Shown here: positions 25,424 through 33,843 of the stretch, piece after piece
Numbering within the stretch: position 1 is the first letter of the stretch
Layout of the letters: the number at the start of each line of letters is the position of its first letter
NCBI GenBank assembly: GCA_013214355.1
Contig: JABSSL010000014.1
Span: 57,296-121,295 of the forward strand
Reading direction: 5' to 3'
Length of the DNA: 64,000 nt
Origin: Saprospiraceae bacterium
GTDB taxonomy: Bacteria > Bacteroidota > Bacteroidia > Chitinophagales > Saprospiraceae
Notes under the pieces: generated by a model
Told to the model about the DNA's origin: nothing
Seen by the model: only the letters and a program-made list of their open reading frames with translations
The model's database searches: none
Program-made: the position numbers and the translations under genes

Positions 25424-26790
25424 CTTGAATAGATATTCAAATCCAGATACTCATTTCTGAATTTTCCTTGCGGGTCGAATGCTTGTACCATTTGCAGGAA
25501 ATCCTGCATCCTAGGGTATCGCTCGTGCAAAGAAGCTCTTGGCACACTAAAAAGCTTGCCCCAATGTGGTCTTACACCAAAAGGCGCTAGCTCCGCTTCA
25601 ATCATAGGAATCAGTTCCTTCACGGCCGGCCATTCTGGCTTCCAGGTAAAGTGGATGGCTAAGCTCTTTTGCTTATAGGCTGGGCTCATCCAATATTCAT
25701 CGGCTGCAATGGTGCGAATTTCGGATATTAATAAATGAGGGAAGATCTTCTCTGATTGTTTTTCCAGCGCCATCATAGCCTCTAAGCCATTTTCGAAGGG
25801 CACAAAGAATTCTGATTGTAATTCATCGCCACTGCTTGGGGTAAAGCCCATTTTAAAGTGCGGTAGCCGCTCGTGCCAAGGACCAGGTTTTCCCATTTGC
25901 TCAGTGCAATGTACAGCAGATAGTCTCGTGATGGGATGTAGATCACGAGTAGCCGCCTTTGCCCCGTAAAAATCTGTACCGAGGTCTGCCAATTCGCGGT
26001 CAGTCCTCCGTTTTATCCACACTTGGCTTACTAGTTTCTTAGTCCAATCGGTAAAGAGACTAACACTATAGCCTGCGGACATGATGTCTTCAAAATTTTC
26101 TTGTAAGGATTCGAGCGGTAAATCCTGAAAAACATCTTGCCGCACATCAAATGTCTTTTCAATATCTAAAGTCAATTGCGTAACAATCCCCAATGCCCCT
26201 AGGCCGACGACTGCACCATTGAATTCCTCATCCCCTCTTTGCAGCTTAATAAGCTCCCCTTTCCCATTCACCATTTCAAGTGCTCGCACTGCACTAGGCA
26301 AATTGCCATTGTTGACGCCAGAGCCATGCGTGCCGGTGGCGCAAGCCCCCGCCACGGAAATGTGTGGAAGCGAAGCCAGGTTATGTAGCGCGAAGCCCTT
26401 TTCCTGTAAAATGGGAGCCAGCTCTCCGTATTTTGCTCCGGCTTGGACCGTGATGGATTCCTTTTCTTCATCAATGCTGATTACTTGCTTGAGGTCTTGG
26501 GTGGAGATTTGGTGCTTAGGACTATCGGCAATGTTATTGAAACAATGGCAGGTGCCCAGGGCCTTTTGCTGATCCAATTGCTTCACTAGTTCTTGCACTT
26601 CAGCAGTACTTTTGGGCCGGTGAAGCTGCTCGGCTTTGTAGGTGTAGTTTTTGGCCCAGTTGGTCCGGGCGGCTATGGTACTTGAAGGTGTTTCCATTTG
26701 TGTAGACTCATTTTTGCAGCCGGATAGCGGACTGATGATTCCTCCTAGCGCGAGGGTGGAGGACAATTCGAGGAAGGTTTTACGTTTCAT
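25420..26790 (-). CDS. Alditol-oxidase-like FAD-binding oxidoreductase, exported
   Basis: 456 aa of the vanillyl-alcohol-oxidase superfamily. The N terminus (MKRKTFLELSSTLALGG, Cys25 in LSGCK) suggests export with lipid anchoring and favours the ATG at 26790 over 26817. ALGTCHCFNNIADS corresponds to the site where alditol and xylitol oxidases attach FAD to a histidine. ISVAGACATGTHGSG is the FAD pyrophosphate loop, and VRPHWGKLF belongs to the C-terminal ALO domain. Relatives oxidise sugar alcohols or aldonolactones with O2. The 3' end overlaps the convergent lipoprotein gene by 4 nt. Substrate unknown. Confidence 0.88.
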   Translation of the reverse strand: MKRKTFLELSSTLALGGIISPLSGCKNESTQMETPSSTIAARTNWAKNYTYKAEQLHRPKSTAEVQELVKQLDQQKALGTCHCFNNIADSPKHQISTQDLKQVISIDEEKESITVQAGAKYGELAPILQEKGFALHNLASLPHISVAGACATGTHGSGVNNGNLPSAVRALEMVNGKGELIKLQRGDEEFNGAVVGLGALGIVTQLTLDIEKTFDVRQDVFQDLPLESLQENFEDIMSAGYSVSLFTDWTKKLVSQVWIKRRTDRELADLGTDFYGAKAATRDLHPITRLSAVHCTEQMGKPGPWHERLPHFKMGFTPSSGDELQSEFFVPFENGLEAMMALEKQSEKIFPHLLISEIRTIAADEYWMSPAYKQKSLAIHFTWKPEWPAVKELIPMIEAELAPFGVRPHWGKLFSVPRASLHERYPRMQDFLQMVQAFDPQGKFRNEYLDLNIYSS

Positions 26791-26850
26791 GGTTTTGTTG
26801 TGTTTTGTTTGTGCCAACAGCGTACCACTAAAATAAGTCTTTAAAATTCA

Positions 26851-26889
26851 ACAAAAGAAAAAGCCATCATCCACGAAGTGGTGATGGCT
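26851..26889 (-). terminator. Rho-independent terminator on the minus strand
   Basis: On the minus strand, AGCCATCACCAC and GTGGATGATGGCT form a 12-bp stem with one bulge and a 3-nt loop, followed by TTTTTCTTTTG. A second hairpin (GGTTTAA-TAC-TTAAACC, 26905-26921) precedes it. It lies upstream of the oxidase gene, so it must end a different, short minus-strand transcript. Confidence 0.72.
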
Positions 26890-26940
26890 CCTAATCAATA
26901 TGGAGGTTTAAGTATTAAACCATTTCTCCTCCGTTATGAA

Positions 26941-27105
26941 TTATTTCTTATCGATGAGAGTTCGTCCGGGTTGCCCATTTTCATCTTCCGTAATACCTCT
27001 AAAACTGCAGAAGCCAATACGGGCAGGGACCGTATCGGTTAAATTAGGTGTCGAAGAGATTGTCCGGAGCCTATTTATGGAGTGTACTAGGACCTCTATT
27101 TTCAA
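26941..27105 (-). CDS. Candidate 54-residue protein with TTG start, or remnant
   Basis: An open minus-strand frame runs from TTG at 27105 to TAA at 26941, and could extend 15 codons upstream to an in-frame TAA without meeting an ATG. The peptide begins MKIEVLVHSINRLRTI and continues NLTDTVPARIGFCSFRGITE, with a hydrophilic end GRTLIDKK. A strong terminator follows 52 nt downstream. It may be a small protein, the 3' end of a decayed gene, or a small RNA in which the frame is accidental. No family recognised. Confidence 0.3.
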   Translation of the reverse strand: MKIEVLVHSINRLRTISSTPNLTDTVPARIGFCSFRGITEDENGQPGRTLIDKK

Positions 27106-27207
27106 ATAATTGGGTACTGTGAAATACTGTGGAAGTGGAGTTTTTTAGGTCATTCGTAGAAAATCCTTGAGTCTACCTCTGGCGCTATGCAAATTCCAAA
27201 AGCCAAA

Positions 27208-27227
27208 CCTGTATAGCAGCCAGATAG
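27208..27227 (-). repeat. Palindromic repeat, type B (reverse orientation)
   Basis: CCTGTATAGCAGCCAGATAG resembles the complement of the element at 28832-28858 with its centre shortened by 7 nt. It lies between the small minus-strand unit and the WG-repeat gene. Confidence 0.5.
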
Positions 27228-27299
27228 ATTCAAACAGCTTTTTAGCGTTTTGTGTACTTGCTGCATATCTAACCTTATTTCTCTCTGTAAAATCAATTC

Positions 27300-28751
27300 A
27301 TGAAAAACACACTCCTTCTCCTTTTGCTGATTTCTATATTAGCATCCTGTAATCAGCCCATTTACCGTTCTGTCAGGAATCCAGCACCGCCAGCGACCCA
27401 AGAAAGCTCTTTGGATAGATTGAGGCGTAAGCCGCTCGTAGCTTACAAGCCCAAAGTGGATACAAGAATTTACGAAGTTCGCGGGTACCGAGTAGCGGCT
27501 GATAGTGTACTGCAACCCTATGATAAGATCGTTCGCACCCCGCAAGGAATACTCATCGCTATTGACGGGAAATTTGGAATGATAAGCCATGACGGGGAGC
27601 GAGTCATTCCAGCGGTATTTGAAAGATTAGACAACTTTGAGGAGGCAGCTAGTTCCTTTATCTCTGCTAAAGTCGAACCGGGCCGCCACTATTTTAAGAG
27701 TACCATCTTGACGGGTAGAGGGATAGGACTTCGCAAAGCCATGGGGATTATTGATGATAATGGCCATATAATTATTCCACACCAATATTTTTCGATTAGC
27801 CACGATGGACTTGCTGGAAGTCCATATGGTGTTTATCGAGAAATTAATGATGCAGGAGAAGAGCTCAAGAAGTATGAGCCCTATGTGCCTCGAGGAAAAC
27901 GCGTTAAGCGACTCAAGGATGGATATATGACCATTTTATCGGAAGAGGATGATACGCTATTAACTCCCACGAAAATGCTAATTTATTATCAGCCCGAATT
28001 TGATACCTACTATGTTATTAAGACACAAGAGGGGAAGAAGATCAACGCACTATTGGGACCTGACCTCAACAAGATCTGTGAAGGGGATTTTGGTGGCTCT
28101 GGGCACCTACGTTATATACAAACACACGCTGGAAAAACAGTCCAGGACTGGCAGACGGGCATTTTCGATCAAAAAGAACGCCGTTGGGTCATTGAGCCAA
28201 GGCCATGGTATTATGAACCTTCCTTTGGCGTATTTGGCTATTGGCTAGCCAGGCCGATTGGAGGAAAATTGGGAGGGGCGAAGGAGTTGATTAACCATAA
28301 AGGTGAGGTCACTGTATCTTTAGAAGACTATGATAATATTGTACCCTTGAATCGCGGCTTCCCCTATGTAGTGGGTAAAAAAGGGGGACGTTCGCGTTTG
28401 TTGCGCTTGGATGGAACGGAGGTATTTCCGATGGGGAAATATATTTATTCCGCTCCTGCAGGAAACTTCATTGTTAAAACGGCTATTCCACCAGATACGG
28501 TAAAATATGTCAGCAAAGCTAAGACGATGACTGAATTAGCACAAGAGCGGCTTGAGATTCATCAAGCTAATCAAGCAAAGTATCCACGGAAGGTAGGTTT
28601 TTTTCATCCTTTTACGGAGGCCTTCATTGCTCCTCGTTTTGAGGATCGATATACTATCATTGTCCCGCTGGAAGAATATGAGGTTAAAGAAGGAGGAAAG
28701 ACCTATCGAGTGGTGCATGAAAAAGGCGAGTACGTGGTCAGGGAGAAGTAA
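27300..28751 (+). CDS. WG-repeat-like lipoprotein
   Basis: 483 aa with a lipoprotein signal (Cys17 in ILASC). Recurrent units have the WG-repeat pattern of a strand pair with a central Gly, such as GILIAIDGKFGMISHDGERV and KAMGIIDDNGHIIIPHQYF, separated by longer irregular stretches. The C terminus repeats the theme (KVGFFHPFTEAFIAPRFEDR). WG proteins are mostly secreted and of unknown role. Cysteine-free after the lipobox except in one segment (KICEGDFGG). Ends in a strong terminator at 28772. Confidence 0.68.
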   Translation: MKNTLLLLLLISILASCNQPIYRSVRNPAPPATQESSLDRLRRKPLVAYKPKVDTRIYEVRGYRVAADSVLQPYDKIVRTPQGILIAIDGKFGMISHDGERVIPAVFERLDNFEEAASSFISAKVEPGRHYFKSTILTGRGIGLRKAMGIIDDNGHIIIPHQYFSISHDGLAGSPYGVYREINDAGEELKKYEPYVPRGKRVKRLKDGYMTILSEEDDTLLTPTKMLIYYQPEFDTYYVIKTQEGKKINALLGPDLNKICEGDFGGSGHLRYIQTHAGKTVQDWQTGIFDQKERRWVIEPRPWYYEPSFGVFGYWLARPIGGKLGGAKELINHKGEVTVSLEDYDNIVPLNRGFPYVVGKKGGRSRLLRLDGTEVFPMGKYIYSAPAGNFIVKTAIPPDTVKYVSKAKTMTELAQERLEIHQANQAKYPRKVGFFHPFTEAFIAPRFEDRYTIIVPLEEYEVKEGGKTYRVVHEKGEYVVREK

Positions 28752-28771
28752 CTGCAATTGTATAAAATGCA

Positions 28772-28805
28772 AAGCGGCTTTCGAATCTATATCCGAAAGC
28801 CGCTT
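28772..28805 (+). terminator. Terminator of the WG-repeat gene
   Basis: A perfect 12-bp inverted repeat AAGCGGCTTTCG/CGAAAGCCGCTT with a 10-nt loop, 21 nt after the stop codon; no strong T tract. Confidence 0.72.
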
Positions 28806-28809
28806 CCTT

Positions 28810-28870
28810 GTAGCGCGGGGGAGACTTGAATCTATCTGGCTAGCGCCAGCTAGACAGGCTCCCGACCTAT
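28810..28870 (-). repeat. Duplicated tRNA 3' end split by a palindrome
   Basis: The 21 nt at 28810-28830 repeat the tRNA 3' end and T-arm at 28871-28891 exactly. The next tRNA bases (CTCCCGACCT) also recur, at 28859-28868, but only after a 28-nt insert containing the type B palindrome 28832-28858. Confidence 0.8.
28832..28858 (+). repeat. Palindromic repeat, type B
   Basis: Begins CTATCTGGCTAGCG and ends AGCTAGACAGG, a near-perfect palindrome. Relatives occur at 15532, 20942 and, in reverse, at 27208 and 12993. Confidence 0.65.
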
Positions 28871-28871
28871 G

Positions 28872-28945
28872 TAGCGCGGGGGAGACTTGAACTCCCGACC
28901 TCAGGATTATGAATCCTGCGCTCTAACCAGCTGAGCTACCGCGCC
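28872..28945 (-). tRNA. tRNA with CAT anticodon (Met, or Ile2)
   Basis: A full cloverleaf is present on the minus strand: acceptor GGCGCGG/CCGCGCT with a G-U first pair, D-arm with AGCTCAGCTGGTTAGAGC, anticodon stem CAGGA/TCCTG with loop TTCATAA (anticodon CAT), and T-arm GGGAG-TTCAAGT-CTCCC. CCA is not encoded. The CAT anticodon may be elongator Met or, if the wobble C is changed to lysidine, Ile. The lack of three G-C pairs in the anticodon stem argues against initiator tRNA. Confidence 0.93.
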
Positions 28946-29050
28946 ATCACAGCTTTTGAAGTTAATACACTAAACCACATCAGGTTCTGATCGTTGCATT
29001 TTCTTCAAAAGCGGTGCAAATATAGTGGATTTATTACTAAAGCAACAAGC

Positions 29051-30415
29051 TTATTCAAAAAAAGATTCCCGCTGATTCCAATCTTCTTCCTGTAGTTTAT
29101 TGAAGAGGAGATTTAGACCGACTCTAAAATTAGCGCTATGGCTATCTTTCGGCTGGATGGCGGTAAAAATATTGTCCGTAGCAGCTACTAACTGTACCGG
29201 ACCAACCTTTGCAATAGCTTGTATGCCAAAATTGTCATAACGTTGCTGACGATAAGCATAGGTGGCGCCCAGTGTCAAGATAGGGTGGAGTGTCCACTGA
29301 CCATTGATCGCGAGTGCGCCATAGGTTTCTTCTCGGTAGCTTTCGGTGTAGAAGAGCGCACCTAGCCTTATTTTTTGGGTAAGGTCATATCCCAAAGTAA
29401 GATAAGTACGGAGCGGCAGTTCAGTACGGTAGCCTTGCTGTGTCTCTACCGGATTGTATATCTCACGGAGTGTATCGATAGCGTTACCCAAATCTGTTTG
29501 GCTATCCAAGATGCCTTGTGCTACATTCAAGCCTTGGTATTCAAATTGGCCTTGTAAGCTATAATTACGTACGTCCTCTTTCCAATCAATTTGCCCACCA
29601 ATATCTAGTGCGCTAATTCCAATATCCAATTTGCCTAAATCTAAATGAACACCCAAGTCAAAAGCCAAGCCGTTATTATTAGAAAATAGCTGAGCGGTCT
29701 CTACCTGACCAAAACTAAAGTCAAGATCAAGTTGGTCAAAACCATCATATTGGAGCGCACCTGATGAATTCACGAGGTAATCTGCATCAAGTTGCAACTG
29801 ATATACATCGTCGCTAGTAGACAAGCGTAGATCGGTGCGAGCAGTAGACACATCTGCTACCCCACTTAGGTACTTAGCCTTGGCTCCTATCGTCAATCTT
29901 GAGCCCAATTGATAAGCTAGGCCCAGACTATATTCGTGATAGGCGTTGAGCTGCAGATCTGGCCCAAAAGCTACATTTTGACCAACGAATTGGGCATTTC
30001 CCTGCCAAATCAGTTGAGGCAAGGTTTTGGGATAATTAGCAAAGGCATTGTAGCGGAGCATATGTCCTAGGCTGATTTGGAGATTACCTGTTCTAAAACC
30101 CAAGCTAATGGTTTCTAAGTCGAGGTTTTCTCGAAGGAGATTCTCTCGATCTAACAAGGTGATTCCTTGGTCTACGTCGATGATGTTTTGCCCATCTCTT
30201 TGAATGATCAGATCATTATATGTGATGTTTTCAACGTGAAGATTATTATAGATGCCAGGTAGACCCATGACAATTTTATGTTCAGGTATAAAGGCGGGGT
30301 TCGTGCGATTAGCCTGCCAGAGATTTTGGTAAAATGGGGTGCTAAGATCCTGCTGGGCCAACAAAGGCAAAACGCCAAAGCCGAGGAGGATGAATGCTAA
30401 TTTATACTTTAACAT
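29051..30415 (-). CDS. DUF5723-type outer-membrane barrel protein
   Basis: 454 aa with a signal peptide (MLKYKLAFILLGFGVLPLLA). The first mature residues (YQNLWQANRTNPAFIPEHKI) match the N terminus of the DUF5723/PorP-like barrels of the Bacteroidota, where the barrel follows an NPAF motif. The rest consists of alternating beta strands (YSLGLAYQLGSRLTIGAKAK and YLTLGYDLTQKIRLGALFY). It lies 99 nt downstream of a lipoprotein gene on the same strand, so the two may form an envelope operon. Role unknown. Confidence 0.78.
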   Translation of the reverse strand: MLKYKLAFILLGFGVLPLLAQQDLSTPFYQNLWQANRTNPAFIPEHKIVMGLPGIYNNLHVENITYNDLIIQRDGQNIIDVDQGITLLDRENLLRENLDLETISLGFRTGNLQISLGHMLRYNAFANYPKTLPQLIWQGNAQFVGQNVAFGPDLQLNAYHEYSLGLAYQLGSRLTIGAKAKYLSGVADVSTARTDLRLSTSDDVYQLQLDADYLVNSSGALQYDGFDQLDLDFSFGQVETAQLFSNNNGLAFDLGVHLDLGKLDIGISALDIGGQIDWKEDVRNYSLQGQFEYQGLNVAQGILDSQTDLGNAIDTLREIYNPVETQQGYRTELPLRTYLTLGYDLTQKIRLGALFYTESYREETYGALAINGQWTLHPILTLGATYAYRQQRYDNFGIQAIAKVGPVQLVAATDNIFTAIQPKDSHSANFRVGLNLLFNKLQEEDWNQRESFFE

Positions 30416-30514
30416 GATTGGTTTTTTGTAAAACGATCAAAAGGGGTGAACTACGTCAGATCATTCTTCAATCTATTGCCGAAGAAATGGAAAGGACGGT
30501 GCGATGGGAGAGGC

Positions 30515-32074
30515 TTACCGCTCCACTTTCAATTTCGCACCAATGCGTAGATCTACGGTCTGGTTGCCTAATACTCGTACAGGGACTGCTCCTTCGTTCG
30601 TAGTGGAAAAGGAAGCCACGATGAGCAACTGCTTGGCGGCTTTGATCGGTTTGAAGCGTTCATCCGCAAAATCTGCGAATGCGGTGTGTGTTGTAGTTTC
30701 TGTGACGAAACCCTCTGTATCAACGGGAGCGGCCTTTGCCACGCGTTCTGGCTCGCTGAAGAGAGAATCTAGGATGATACCTTGCTCTCCTTGGAAATAG
30801 CCTTGCACATCAACTGCTAGTGGAATATCGTTATCCGTAACTAGCTTAAATTCTGCGGCAGTGACATCTCCATAACCAGAGAAATCAATGGCGAAAGTAT
30901 CCTGAGCGATGAAGTTTCGGGCATTTCCGAATAGTGGAAGTTCTACCTCCACATTTACCCGATAGAAACTGCTATCGGTAATGAAGCCAGGCTCATCGGT
31001 ATCACTCCCCGGACTGGTGAGAATATCTACATCATAGAACAAGGAGATTGGGCCTGCACCCAGCAGTGTATCGATATTGGAATTGTTCTTATCGAAAGTA
31101 AAGTTAGTCTCCTTGGTTTGACCAATCTCTTCTAGCGTCGGATAATTAAAGTTGATGCCTGCATCGACAAGGTCACTTTCGATGGATAGCACCTCCGCAC
31201 GAACGGTAGTCACGTCGAATTGCTTCACAATGGCCTGCGTGGGGATGCCAAATGAATTTTCTACAAAGAAGTTCACCTTAGGTTCTGCAAAGTAGACTTC
31301 CCCTTGGGTCCAATTCTCGAAGAAGTCAATGTGAATCATATCTGAGCCACCAGGATACAATTGATTAGCAAAAAAGCCTTCTGCGTAGGCAAATAGAACA
31401 TCTTGGAAACTGATATAAGCACTTGGCAGTAAGACAGATTCGTCAGAATCTAGACCTTTTGCAAAGTAGGTGATCTGAATGTTTCCCAATTCATCGGGGT
31501 TTACTTCATATTCGGTTATATCTGCTGCAGAAAAAAGGTTGGTGGCAAAGGGTTCGTCTCCTTCGCCTGAATACGCAGGAATTCTATTGGTAAAACTTAG
31601 TGTCTCCCCATCCTTAGTGACCTGCGGTAGGGTAATCGTTACCTCAACTTCTTCAGGATGTGGGTTCCGGAAATAATAAATGAATTGTCCTTGTTTGATA
31701 TCGATCCGCTGAATTTCAAGGCCACTTTGGTCATATAGTGGTAAGGATTGATCAGGGGAGAATAAAGGGATGATGGAAAAAGCCTCTAAGGTCTCGTAAA
31801 AAGGAGCAAAGACTTCATCACTATTTTGGGAAATCACATTGCCTCTGTACAAAAAGCGAAGTGTCCCATCAGGATCAACGAAAAGCGTTGAGTTTTCTTC
31901 AAAATCTTCTAGTAACTCATCGATTGAGATTTGTGTATTGATCAATGGAATGGCATATTCTGCGCCGTATTCCACCTTGTCGATCTCATCAAAGGTTTCT
32001 AGTTGGGTACAAGCGCCTACGAGTAGGCTTACAGCGATTACTGCTTTGAGGAAATATTTTTGCATAGCCTTCAT
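30515..32074 (-). CDS. Large lipoprotein of unknown function
   Basis: 519 aa. Lipoprotein signal with Cys22 (LLVGAC); a second Met at residue 4 is an alternative start. The mature part is acidic and rich in beta-strand segments (YAIPLINTQISIDELLEDFE, ...ELPLFGNARNFIAQDTFAID), with no Cys after the lipobox, which suits an outer-membrane surface protein. I do not recognise a family. It is followed by a DUF5723-type barrel gene, and such lipoprotein-barrel pairs are common in the phylum. Its upstream region carries a heptamer tandem repeat at 32191. Confidence 0.7.
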   Translation of the reverse strand: MKAMQKYFLKAVIAVSLLVGACTQLETFDEIDKVEYGAEYAIPLINTQISIDELLEDFEENSTLFVDPDGTLRFLYRGNVISQNSDEVFAPFYETLEAFSIIPLFSPDQSLPLYDQSGLEIQRIDIKQGQFIYYFRNPHPEEVEVTITLPQVTKDGETLSFTNRIPAYSGEGDEPFATNLFSAADITEYEVNPDELGNIQITYFAKGLDSDESVLLPSAYISFQDVLFAYAEGFFANQLYPGGSDMIHIDFFENWTQGEVYFAEPKVNFFVENSFGIPTQAIVKQFDVTTVRAEVLSIESDLVDAGINFNYPTLEEIGQTKETNFTFDKNNSNIDTLLGAGPISLFYDVDILTSPGSDTDEPGFITDSSFYRVNVEVELPLFGNARNFIAQDTFAIDFSGYGDVTAAEFKLVTDNDIPLAVDVQGYFQGEQGIILDSLFSEPERVAKAAPVDTEGFVTETTTHTAFADFADERFKPIKAAKQLLIVASFSTTNEGAVPVRVLGNQTVDLRIGAKLKVER

Positions 32075-32646
32075 TTTTTGGGTGTCGGAGATAAGGCTAG
32101 CTATTTGGGAGTTGAACTAGGTAGTGATCTGTAAGGAATAATTACTAATGGATAATGTAAGATGAATACCGTTTAAGATCGTCTAACTTTCATTAAACAT
32201 TAAACATTAAACATTAAACATTAAACATTAAACATGGCATAACCTCTACCACATCCAGTCCCAAAACGTTGCTATTTTCCGTAACCATTAACCTAAAACT
32301 AGGGGTCTTTAGTATCTGAGGGTGTAAAAAAATTCTTTGTCGATATCATAGCCGGCTAAAATTGAATACGAAGATCAGATAGCCAAGGCTGCTTACGCAT
32401 TCTAACAAAGAACCAAAATAAGGTTGGGTTTTTGCGTGTTTAGAATGCAAAGGTAAGAAGAAATTGGAAAGCATGCAGGAGGGGAGTGATATTTATAGTT
32501 GTACAACTGACGAATGTAATTTTCAGGGGGATGAGCTTGCACCACTCTTTCTCAATCTTTCATCTAGCAGTTGAAACCTAGGTCAGCACATTTGCAAATG
32601 ACATCTTGATATCCCGACATCATCTATCACTTTTAAAGTAAAGTCT
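32075..32646. other. Intergenic region with tandem repeat
   Basis: 572 bases between divergent lipoprotein genes. It holds the CATTAAA repeat at 32191-32235 and a 12-bp palindrome CATTTGCAAATG at 32588-32599 upstream of the plus-strand lipoprotein. I see no gene in it. Confidence 0.5.
32191..32235. repeat. Heptamer tandem repeat (CATTAAA)6
   Basis: Six uninterrupted CATTAAA units plus CAT, 45 nt. It lies 117 nt upstream of the minus-strand lipoprotein start. Two isolated copies of the same word occur at about 60214, in an unrelated gap. Confidence 0.9.
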
Positions 32647-33369
32647 ATGAAAGCAGTAACACCATTATTGATCTCGTTTAGTTTTTTGATAGTCATTAGT
32701 AGTTGTACTACAAGTCGAATTCCTACCACCTTTAGTAATCCTACTCCTACCCCCGAACCCTTGACCAGATCTCTGTTTAATTTTGAAGGCCGCTCCATTT
32801 CGGAGGATGATATTGCTCGAATCCTAACGAGTGAAATCCAACTACCAGATACGGTGAGGTTAGCCATTCTAAATTACTCCTCGACTTCGGTCAATCGCTA
32901 TTACTCTTCCTATTGGAGCAACGAGGAATTTCTTAAGCTGCAGCAGTCCTTTATCGATATCTTCAAGAACAAGCTAGAAGCCAATGGCAAAGTAAAGCGG
33001 GTCATCCTTATGCCAAAGCTTATGATCGGTAACAATCCTAACATCTTTACTTTGAGGGAATCTGCTGTGAGACTACAAGCGGATCTTTTCCTTGTTTTTT
33101 CTATCAATAGCGATATCTATTATCGGTACAAAGCCTTTAAAAAGGACGAAGCTAAAGCCTACGCTACCGCAGAAGCCTTGCTGATGGATGTTAGAACGGG
33201 AATCATCCCTTACTCAGAGATCGTCACGCACGAAAAACAAGTTACGAAAGACAATACCCTTGACCTCACAAACCAGGATACGCAGAAGAGAGCGGAAAAT
33301 GGAGCCATTCAGTTGACACTTGAGGATCTAAGTACTCGCTTAAATCGATTTTTAAGCTCAGGTTTATGA
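32647..33369 (+). CDS. Small lipoprotein of unknown function
   Basis: 240 aa. The lipobox is at Cys20 (VISSC), followed by a Thr/Pro-rich linker with three TPxP-like steps. The mature part is mixed alpha/beta: VRLAILNYSSTSVNRYYSSY, then KVKRVILMPKLMIGNN, SAVRLQADLFLVFSINSDIY and a C-terminal helix. Such periplasm-facing lipoproteins with Ile-Leu-Pro strands resemble nucleotide-free Rossmann-like folds (inference only). No family recognised and no partner adjacent. Confidence 0.72.
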   Translation: MKAVTPLLISFSFLIVISSCTTSRIPTTFSNPTPTPEPLTRSLFNFEGRSISEDDIARILTSEIQLPDTVRLAILNYSSTSVNRYYSSYWSNEEFLKLQQSFIDIFKNKLEANGKVKRVILMPKLMIGNNPNIFTLRESAVRLQADLFLVFSINSDIYYRYKAFKKDEAKAYATAEALLMDVRTGIIPYSEIVTHEKQVTKDNTLDLTNQDTQKRAENGAIQLTLEDLSTRLNRFLSSGL

Positions 33370-33499
33370 TACTTTTCTGCTCATATACATCAAGAATTAT
33401 CTCCTAAACTAGTAGGAAACAGTCAGCGGACAATAAGGATAAGGGAGTTGTCACAGCTTTCCTGAATTTTGAAATTTACATTCGGCTCAGAAGGCCGTG

Positions 33500-33604
33500 G
33501 CTTAATGTGTTGATTGTGAGTGTTTTATGTTTGTCTCTATGTGCTGATTTTTTCAAGCTTGTAAAATCAATTCTTTAAAAATTCTTTCTTAAAACACATT
33601 AAGC
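33500..33604. repeat. Inverted repeat with 12-bp arms
   Basis: GCTTAATGTGTT at 33500-33511 and AACACATTAAGC at 33593-33604 are perfect inverted copies 81 nt apart. The interior is AT-rich and has no gene. Confidence 0.6.
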
Positions 33605-33843
33605 GGGCAAGAATTGGACAAAATTAAATGTACTTTTCTGCTAAAAACTAAGACAATTATGTTGACAAATAGGCACTGACCAGAAAAAAATACTATCTTC
33701 CATAAGATCAGTGTAAACTCTATAAGCGCTTTCAGGTCCCGAAGCAGTATGAAATTCCAAGTAGTACAACTCCGTTCTGTAGTAATCTAGCATTTTTTGT
33801 AATAGACTAACCAAAAAGACTCGAACAAATAGACAGACCCTGT

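Noticed and set aside
27167..27352. 61-codon plus-strand frame
   Set aside because: It overlaps a palindromic repeat and the signal peptide of the real lipoprotein gene in another frame.
28810..28870. Second tRNA gene
   Set aside because: Only the 3' tail and part of the T-arm are present, split by an insertion, so no cloverleaf can form.
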